Positions 5,756-10,560 of a stretch of DNA of 10,560 bases are shown piece after piece (the stretch's first letter is position 1; every line of letters starts with the position of its first letter). A model generated the notes under the pieces. The model searched no databases and was not told the origin of the DNA. It saw only the letters and a list, made by a program, of their open reading frames with translations. Both the position numbers and the translations under genes were made by a program. Source of the stretch: Clostridia bacterium (lineage in GTDB: Bacteria; Bacillota_A; Clostridia; Christensenellales; Aristaeellaceae); contig JAFQGN010000224.1 in assembly GCA_017398245.1 (NCBI GenBank), positions 1 to 10,560 of the forward strand. Direction: 5' to 3'.

Positions 5756-6892
5756 ATGGTATATTGCGGTATTGACAATCTGGAACGCGTGCACGGCATC
5801 CTGCAGGGTAAACGCATCGGCCTGATGACGAACCCGACCGGGATCGACCGGCATTTTCGTTCGACGATCGACATCATCAACGAACAATACGAACTTCGCG
5901 CGTTGTTTGCATGCGAGCACGGCGTGCGCGGCGATGCGCAGGCGGGCAATGCGATAGAGACGTATATCGACCCGGAGACCGGCGTGACCGTGTACAGCGT
6001 GTACGGAAATACGCATCACCTTTCCGATGAAATGCTGGATCGGTTCGACGTGTTCGTATTTGACATGCAGGATGTCGGCGCGCGGTTTTATACCTACCTC
6101 TATTCCCTTTCCTATGCCATGCAGGACTGCGCGAAGGCCGGAAAAACCGTAGTTGTTCTGGACAGGCCGAACCCGCTGGGCGGCGAACGCGTGGCCGGAA
6201 CCCTTCTGGACGAGCGCGTCCATTCCTTTGTCGGCGAATACGCCATGCCCACCCGCTATGGTCTGACCATTGGCGAATATGCCCTTTGGGTGCGGAATCA
6301 TTTGGGGCTGGATCTGGAACTGCACGTCTGCCCGCTGGAAGGCTGGACACGCGGTATGCCCTATGAACAGACCGGTCTGAGCTTCGTTCCGCCCTCGCCC
6401 AACTGCGCAACTTTGCACGCTGCGCGCGTGTATATCGGCAGTTGCATTTTCGAAGGCGTGAATGTTTCGGAGGGGCGCGGAACAGTATTGCCGTTTGAGT
6501 ACATCGGCGCGCCGTTCATTGACGCAGCCGGGCTTGAAAAAAAGATAAACGCACTGCAGATCCCGGGTGTGCGCTATCGCAGGGCGCATTTCACGCCGAT
6601 GTTCAGCAAATATGCCGGGCAGCAGTGCCACGGCGTGCAGATCCACCTGACTGATCCCCTGCACGCCGATACTTTCGCTGCCGGGCTGCATCTTCTGGAC
6701 GCAATTCGCGAAATGCACGGCGATTGCCTGGAATGGACCGGAGCGGACAGCGGGCCGTATTGTACCATCGACCGTCTGCTCGGAACGGACGCGTACCGTC
6801 TAGGACAGGCGGACGCGCAGGAGCTGATGCGTATCCACAGGCCGAAGGTTCTCGCCTGGCAGGAAGAAAGCAGAAAACTTCACCTTTACTAA
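5756..6892 (+). CDS. namZ: DUF1343 protein, NamZ-type (GH171) exo-beta-N-acetylmuramidase family
   Basis: A 378-residue protein of the DUF1343 family. The characterised member, NamZ of Bacillus subtilis, releases terminal N-acetylmuramic acid from the non-reducing ends of peptidoglycan fragments. Family blocks are all present: I-G-L-M-T-N-P-T-G at 21-29, F-A-C-E-H-G-V-R-G at 51-59, D-M-Q-D-V-G-A-R-F-Y-T-Y at 103-114, D-R-P-N-P-L-G-G at 136-143, P-P-S-P-N at 212-216 and E-G-x-N-V-S-E-G-R-G-T at 233-243. Glu54 of the E-H-G motif is the likely catalytic residue, by analogy. There is no signal peptide, so it should act on imported muramyl saccharides or a related glycoside. It begins 12 bases after the previous stop, with GGAGGG overlapping the stop region. 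Whether muramic acid is the true substrate here is unproven, because no murQ- or nagZ-like gene is in view. Confidence 0.9.
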   Translation: MVYCGIDNLERVHGILQGKRIGLMTNPTGIDRHFRSTIDIINEQYELRALFACEHGVRGDAQAGNAIETYIDPETGVTVYSVYGNTHHLSDEMLDRFDVFVFDMQDVGARFYTYLYSLSYAMQDCAKAGKTVVVLDRPNPLGGERVAGTLLDERVHSFVGEYAMPTRYGLTIGEYALWVRNHLGLDLELHVCPLEGWTRGMPYEQTGLSFVPPSPNCATLHAARVYIGSCIFEGVNVSEGRGTVLPFEYIGAPFIDAAGLEKKINALQIPGVRYRRAHFTPMFSKYAGQQCHGVQIHLTDPLHADTFAAGLHLLDAIREMHGDCLEWTGADSGPYCTIDRLLGTDAYRLGQADAQELMRIHRPKVLAWQEESRKLHLY

Positions 6893-6918
6893 TAAAAAGA
6901 TTCGGAGGGAAAGAAAAA

Positions 6919-8166
6919 ATGATCGCAAACGTACCGCCTATGGGCTGGAACAGCTGGGATTGCTACGGCGCAGCCGTAACGGAAGATACGGTTCGCGCGA
7001 ACGCAGAATACATGGCGAAATATTTGAAGGAATACGGCTGGGAATATGTCGTTGTGGACATCCAGTGGTATCAGCCCACGGCCGTGAACCACGCATACGA
7101 ACCGTTCTCCACCCTTGTGATGGACGAATACGGCAGGCTTCTGCCGGCCGAAAACAGGTTCCCCAGCGCTGCAAATGGAGCAGGCTTCAAGCCTCTGGCT
7201 GATTATGTGCACTCGCTTGGTTTGAAATTCGGCATCCACATTATGCGCGGCATTCCCCGCATGGCGGCGCACAGGCATTTGCCCATCAAGGGCAGCGAGC
7301 ATTTCTGCCACATGGCTGCCGATCCGAACTCCATCTGCGCGTGGAACCCGGATATGTACGGCCTGAAATGCGATCGGCCCGCTGCGAAGGCCTATTACGA
7401 GAGTATTTTTGCGCTGTATGCCGAATGGGGTGTGGATTTTGTCAAGTGCGATGATATCGCGCGCATGTATCCCGAATGTGAACGGGAGATCGAACTGATC
7501 AGCAAAGCCTGCCGCAGCTGCGGGCGCGATATCGTTCTCAGTCTCTCCCCCGGCCCCGCTCCGCTGGAACGGGCCGAGCACCTGAAAAAGTATGCGAACA
7601 TGTGGCGCATAACCGATGATTTCTGGGACGACTGGCGCTTGCTCAAGGGCATGTTCGAGCGCGCGGAAAAATGGTGCGTGCATTCTGCGCCGGGCCATTG
7701 GCCGGATGCCGATATGCTGCCTATCGGCGCGCTGCGTCAGTGCGACGATCCCAACGGCTGGACGAAATTTAGCCATGCCGAACAGCGCACGATGATGACT
7801 CTGTGGGGCATGATGCGCTCTCCCCTGATGATCGGCGCGGAAATGACGAAGAACGACCCGTTCACGCTCGGTCTGCTTACCAATGCCGGCGTGCTTGCCA
7901 TCGGAAAAGAATCCTTCTGCGGGCATTCCGTGACGACGACGGACGAAGAAAGCGTGTGGATCTCCCCGAGGCAGGACGGCAAAGGCGTATACGTCGCGCT
8001 GTTCAACCTGAGCGAGGAAACGAGAACGATGTGCGTTCGACAGGATGAGATCGACCTGCATGCGACGCAGCTGACCGAGCTGTGGAGCGGAAAGACCGCA
8101 CAGTCTTCCGAGGTGATCGAAGCGGAACTCCCTCCGCACGATTGCGCAGTATTCCTTGCCAAATAA
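6919..8166 (+). CDS. Glycoside hydrolase family 27-type (alpha-galactosidase-like) protein
   Basis: A 415-residue GH27-type protein: a TIM barrel followed by a short beta domain from about residue 325. P-P-M-G-W-N-S-W-D (6-14) is the family signature. D-F-V-K-C-D-D (173-179) holds the nucleophile, Asp178, and W-R-I-T-D-D-F-W-D-D-W (229-239) the acid/base, Asp234 by alignment with plant enzymes. G-H-W-P-D-A-D-M-L (259-267) and L-W-G-M-M-R-S-P-L-M-I-G (295-306) also fit. GH27 enzymes hydrolyse alpha-galactosides, alpha-N-acetylgalactosaminides or beta-L-arabinopyranosides. The usual I-D-D-C-W near residue 47 is V-D-I-Q-W here and the usual F-G-I-Y-S is F-G-I-H-I-M-R-G-I-P-R (104-114), so the sugar specificity is uncertain. 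There is no signal peptide. The ATG at 6919 has GGAGGG at 6904-6909 and lies 26 bases after the NamZ gene; it is the last gene of the operon. Confidence 0.92.
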   Translation: MIANVPPMGWNSWDCYGAAVTEDTVRANAEYMAKYLKEYGWEYVVVDIQWYQPTAVNHAYEPFSTLVMDEYGRLLPAENRFPSAANGAGFKPLADYVHSLGLKFGIHIMRGIPRMAAHRHLPIKGSEHFCHMAADPNSICAWNPDMYGLKCDRPAAKAYYESIFALYAEWGVDFVKCDDIARMYPECEREIELISKACRSCGRDIVLSLSPGPAPLERAEHLKKYANMWRITDDFWDDWRLLKGMFERAEKWCVHSAPGHWPDADMLPIGALRQCDDPNGWTKFSHAEQRTMMTLWGMMRSPLMIGAEMTKNDPFTLGLLTNAGVLAIGKESFCGHSVTTTDEESVWISPRQDGKGVYVALFNLSEETRTMCVRQDEIDLHATQLTELWSGKTAQSSEVIEAELPPHDCAVFLAK

Positions 8167-8169
8167 ACC

Positions 8170-8198
8170 GCGCCTCTTCGCGATGCAAGGCAAGGCGC
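8170..8198 (+). repeat. Imperfect hairpin just after the GH27 stop codon
   Basis: GCGCCT (8170-8175) pairs with AGGCGC (8193-8198); CTT (8176-8178) and AAG (8187-8189) can extend the stem across a three-base bulge. No T-tract follows, so by itself it is not a convincing terminator. A second imperfect hairpin (CCTTCCAC at 8223-8230 with GTGAAGG at 8236-8242) follows. They may protect the 3' end of the operon mRNA. Confidence 0.4.
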
Positions 8199-8279
8199 TA
8201 TCCTATCCTATAAAGCGATCCCCCTTCCACGCAATGTGAAGGCAGGACCCGCAACAGCTGCAACACCATTCGGCACAAT

Positions 8280-8314
8280 AAAATCCCCCTCCGCACGACG
8301 CGAAGGGGGATTTT
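8280..8314. terminator. Bidirectional intrinsic terminator between convergent genes
   Basis: AAAATCCCCCT (8280-8290) and AGGGGGATTTT (8304-8314) form a perfect 11-bp stem with a 13-base loop. T-rich ends on both strands let it stop transcription of the GH27 operon from the left and of the isomerase-like gene from the right, whose stop codon is only seven bases away. Confidence 0.88.
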
Positions 8315-8320
8315 CTATGC

Positions 8321-9199
8321 TCAGAACCAGTTTTCGTAGCCCAGCGCGATGAGATGATCTCGGGAATCGCGCAGGCAATCGAAGGGATCGCGGCCGTAAG
8401 AATCGTCCTGCTCGACGAGGAAATACTCCGCGCCGCCTTCCAGACCAGCCTCGATGCAGGCCTTGAGCGGCAGAGAGCCTGCGCCCAGTTCCGCAAAGCG
8501 GACGGGTTTGTCAAAAAACGCCGTAATGAACTTCTGCATGCCGTCCGGGCCGCTCATATCCGGCATTTCGACATTGGCGATCTTGTAATCCTTCAGATGC
8601 AGCAGACGCACGCTGCCCGCGTACTTTTTGATGAACTCGACCGGGTTCTCGCCGCCGCGATGGATCCAGTGGGTGTCCAGCTCAAAGCCCATATGCGGGG
8701 CGTTTTCGCGCAGGATGTCCAGCAGATACCTGCCGTCCAGCTTCAGAAATTCGATATGATGGTTGTGGTAATACAGGTCGATGCCGTCTTCCTTCAGCTT
8801 CAGCGCGTATTCCTCGGCGCGCTTGGCAAAATCGATGCACTTTTGCACGTCTCCGATGGCGTTCATGGGCATCATGCCGATGCGGAACAGATCGCACTTG
8901 AGGGTGCGCGCATCGTCCAGATACTTTTTGTAATCATCAGGGTTAGAAAGATACTCGCCGGGCATGCCAGGGAACATCGGGGCGATTGACGCGGTGAGCG
9001 AAGAGACAGTGAATCCCAGCGTATCGATTGCCTTTCGGAAACCTTGCACGTTTTGCTTTGTCATCGGCACCTGCGAAATTTCCGCACAGCGATAGCCGAT
9101 ATCGACAAGCTTTCCCATCACTTCATACGCATCAAACGCGGGCATTTTGGACGGCGCGATGGTGGACATCTGCACACCGATGATACCTTTCCTGTTCAT
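8321..9199 (-). CDS. Sugar phosphate isomerase/epimerase family protein (xylose isomerase-like TIM barrel)
   Basis: A 292-residue protein of the AP-endonuclease-2/xylose-isomerase-like TIM-barrel family, whose members (IolE, IolI, hydroxypyruvate isomerase, several ketose epimerases) use divalent metals. Likely metal ligands sit at the ends of late barrel strands: Glu150 in H-N-H-H-I-E-F (145-151), Asp175 in E-L-D-T-H-W (173-178), His201 in L-H-L-K-D (200-204) and Glu237 in A-E-L-G-A-G (236-241). The family predicts isomerisation, epimerisation or dehydration of a sugar or cyclitol, but the substrate cannot be read from the sequence. There is no signal peptide. The ATG at 9199 has GGAGGG about seven bases upstream. 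It is transcribed alone, towards the glycosidase operon, and ends at the shared terminator. Confidence 0.93.
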   Translation of the reverse strand: MNRKGIIGVQMSTIAPSKMPAFDAYEVMGKLVDIGYRCAEISQVPMTKQNVQGFRKAIDTLGFTVSSLTASIAPMFPGMPGEYLSNPDDYKKYLDDARTLKCDLFRIGMMPMNAIGDVQKCIDFAKRAEEYALKLKEDGIDLYYHNHHIEFLKLDGRYLLDILRENAPHMGFELDTHWIHRGGENPVEFIKKYAGSVRLLHLKDYKIANVEMPDMSGPDGMQKFITAFFDKPVRFAELGAGSLPLKACIEAGLEGGAEYFLVEQDDSYGRDPFDCLRDSRDHLIALGYENWF

Positions 9200-9231
9200 A
9201 TCGTTCCCTCCGTCGTATTGTTTCAGTTCCC

Positions 9232-9260
9232 ATTATACCATTTTGATAGACAAATCTCTA
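9232..9260 (-). promoter_or_regulatory. Extended -10 promoter of the isomerase-like gene
   Basis: On the minus strand, TAGAGA (9260-9255; 4 of 6) and TATAAT (9237-9232) are 17 bases apart, and TGG directly precedes the -10 box, giving TGnTATAAT. The predicted start near 9225 leaves a leader of about 26 bases. An ATAGA/TCTAT inverted repeat (9246-9261) covers the -35 box and part of the spacer and could be a weak operator. Confidence 0.72.
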
Positions 9261-9318
9261 TATGTTCCGTTTTCTTTTCCCGCATTTACAAAAACGGCGC
9301 GGAAAGAAGGCGGGAATC

Positions 9319-9327
9319 TGCTATAAT
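9319..9327 (+). promoter_or_regulatory. Extended -10 promoter of the MATE transporter gene
   Basis: TGC-TATAAT (9319-9327) is a perfect extended -10 element; no good -35 box lies 16-18 bases upstream. Transcription would start at about 9334-9335, at or beside the first in-frame ATG, which bears on the choice of start codon. Confidence 0.6.
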
Positions 9328-9358
9328 AGGAGGCATGAAATCAAAGGAGATGACCCTT

Positions 9359-10560
9359 TTGTTTTCCACTCGCGATCTTTTCCAACTGATCCTCCCCCTG
9401 ATCGTCCAGCAGGTGCTGCAGATCACTGTCAACACGGTCGATTCCATGATGGTCGCCAGCGCAGGCGAAGCTGCGGTATCGGGCGTTTCTCTGGTCGGTA
9501 CGCTGGATGCGATTCTCGTGATCGCTTTCTCTTCGCTGGTCACGGGCGGCACAGTGGCCGTTTCGCACGCTTTGGGCGAAGGAAACAAGAGCTTCGGGCG
9601 CGAATGCGCCAAGCAGTTGATCTATGTTTCGGGCGGAATCGCGCTGGCTATCGCTGTGCTGGTGGGTCTTTTCCGCATGCCGATTCTGAACACTTTGTAC
9701 GGCAGCGCGGAAAGAAGCGTTCTGGAAAACGCGAATGCTTATCTCGGGTTCATGCTTATCTCCTTCCCTTTCCTTGCTGTGCTCAGCTCCGGCGCGGCGA
9801 TCTTCCGCACAATGGGCGACACGGTTACGGGGCTCAGGCTTTCCATTCTGACCAACATCCTCAATGTGATCGGCAACGCCATCTTTATTTACGGGTTCCA
9901 CATGGGCGCAGCCGGCGCGGCGCTTTCCACGCTGATCGCCCGCGTGGTCTATGCGGTAATCATCATCGCGATGCTGCACGACCGCAAGCGGGATATCTAC
10001 ATCGAAAAACTGTTGTATTACCGCCCCAACATGCCGGTCATCAAAAAGATGCTGCGCATAGGCGTACCGCACGGCATCGAAAGCAGCATGTTCCAGTTCG
10101 GCCGCCTTGCCACGCAGGTGCTGATCTCCGCCATGGGCACTGCGGCCATCGCTGCGAATTCCGTGGCCAACACGCTTGCAAACTATATGTACCTGCCCGC
10201 TTCCGCGATCGACAACGCTACGATCACCGTAGTCGGCCGCTGCTACGGCGCAAATCTTCCGGAAGAGGCGAAGCGATACAGCCGCACGCTGCTGCTTTGG
10301 GTGTATATCTGCATGTGGGCGATCTCCGTTGTGCTGTTCCTGTTTGCAAAGCCCATCATCGGCATCTACAATCTTTCTGCAGAGGGTTCGCGCATCGCGC
10401 TGGAGCTCACGTTCTTCCACTGTGTTGTCACTTCTCTCGTAAGGCCGCTGGCGTTCTCTCTGCCGAGCATCTTCAAATCTACGGGGGACGCAAAGTTCAC
10501 CATGGTCGTTTCGACGCTCTCGATGTGGATCGTGCGCGTGGGCATGTCGTTCGTGCTCGC
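9359..10560 (+). CDS. MATE-family multidrug/sodium-type efflux transporter, 3' end missing
   Basis: The frame is open to the right edge, giving 400 complete codons of a family usually about 440-460 residues long. The protein is strongly hydrophobic, with repeated membrane segments. The first contains L-P-L-I-V-Q-Q-V-L, followed by V-D-S-M-M-V and G-E-A-A-V-S-G-V-S-L, typical of the NorM/DinF-like MATE group that exports drugs or metabolites using Na+ or H+ gradients. The second half repeats the pattern (G-V-P-H-G-I-E-S, then A-A-N-S-V-A-N). I chose TTG at 9359 because AAAGGAG (9343-9349) lies nine bases before it. ATG codons at 9335 and 9350 are in frame, but the first has AGGAGG only one base away and lies at the predicted transcription start, and the second has no usable spacing. 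The cargo is unknown. Confidence 0.88.
   Translation, partial: MFSTRDLFQLILPLIVQQVLQITVNTVDSMMVASAGEAAVSGVSLVGTLDAILVIAFSSLVTGGTVAVSHALGEGNKSFGRECAKQLIYVSGGIALAIAVLVGLFRMPILNTLYGSAERSVLENANAYLGFMLISFPFLAVLSSGAAIFRTMGDTVTGLRLSILTNILNVIGNAIFIYGFHMGAAGAALSTLIARVVYAVIIIAMLHDRKRDIYIEKLLYYRPNMPVIKKMLRIGVPHGIESSMFQFGRLATQVLISAMGTAAIAANSVANTLANYMYLPASAIDNATITVVGRCYGANLPEEAKRYSRTLLLWVYICMWAISVVLFLFAKPIIGIYNLSAEGSRIALELTFFHCVVTSLVRPLAFSLPSIFKSTGDAKFTMVVSTLSMWIVRVGMSFVL

Noticed and set aside
4751..6718. A 655-codon open frame on the minus strand opposite the UroD-like and NamZ genes
   Set aside because: It lies wholly antisense to two genes with clear family motifs, and its translation is His/Arg/Ala-rich with no recognisable domain. 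Codon bias of GC-rich genes commonly leaves the opposite strand open.
6724..6918. Upstream extension of the GH27 frame into the NamZ gene
   Set aside because: The P-P-M-G-W-N-S-W-D motif normally lies at the mature N-terminus, and GGAGGG directly precedes the ATG at 6919.
6889..8193. A 434-codon minus-strand open frame opposite the GH27 gene
   Set aside because: It is antisense to a gene with catalytic motifs in the right order, and has no motif of its own and no convincing ribosome binding site.
8199..8213. Tandem CTATC-like repeats after the GH27 operon
   Set aside because: There are only about two and a half copies of a five-base unit, which is too little for a meaningful repeat or a CRISPR-like element.
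9341..10420. A 359-codon minus-strand open frame at the right end
   Set aside because: The plus strand of the same region encodes a clear MATE transporter with its own promoter. The antisense product is rich in charged residues and His/Gln, with no domain.

Overview
The window is a gene-dense, fairly GC-rich stretch with strong AGGAGG-type ribosome binding sites, ATGA stop/start overlaps and short intergenic gaps. Together with the gene families present, this suggests a Gram-positive anaerobe of the Clostridia, possibly from a gut or other polysaccharide-rich habitat. No rRNA, tRNA, CRISPR array, insertion sequence or phage gene is visible. Taxonomy is inferred from gene content only.

Layout, left to right. 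(1) Positions 1-966, minus strand: an Asp/Glu racemase-family gene is followed by the start of a GH127 (DUF1680, beta-L-arabinofuranosidase family) gene that runs off the left edge. Their promoter lies inside the terminator hairpin of the operon upstream. (2) Positions 1150-4588, minus strand: a compact six-gene operon for the late, nucleotide-loop steps of cobamide (vitamin B12) synthesis. The order of transcription is Cys-rich zf-like protein, cobT, cobU, cobS, a short CobU-like protein, and a cobC-like phosphatase. Four of the five junctions overlap and the fifth has a 5-bp gap, so the genes are probably translationally coupled. No corrin-ring genes are in view, so this piece would complete a corrinoid made elsewhere in the genome or salvaged from outside. 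(3) Positions 4589-4756: a divergent promoter region with two inverted repeats that are candidate operators. (4) Positions 4757-8166, plus strand: a three-gene operon of a uroporphyrinogen-decarboxylase-superfamily protein, a NamZ/GH171 (DUF1343) exo-muramidase-like protein and a GH27-type alpha-galactosidase-like protein. None of the three has an obvious signal peptide, so they probably act on imported glycosides in the cytoplasm. (5) Positions 8167-8320: a convergent intergenic region with a strong bidirectional terminator. (6) Positions 8321-9199, minus strand: a sugar-phosphate isomerase/epimerase-like TIM-barrel protein. (7) Positions 9200-9358: divergent promoters, followed on the plus strand by a MATE-family efflux transporter that runs off the right edge.

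Taken together, the window holds a B12-finishing operon set among genes for breaking down sugars or glycans (GH127, GH171, GH27, isomerase). The most notable points are the promoter superimposed on a long terminator hairpin, the pair of CobU-family proteins with complementary motif losses, and the UroD-superfamily protein that heads a glycosidase operon divergent from the B12 operon. I see no completely unknown system. The unresolved biology is the substrate of the UroD/GH171/GH27 operon and the role of the short CobU-like protein.
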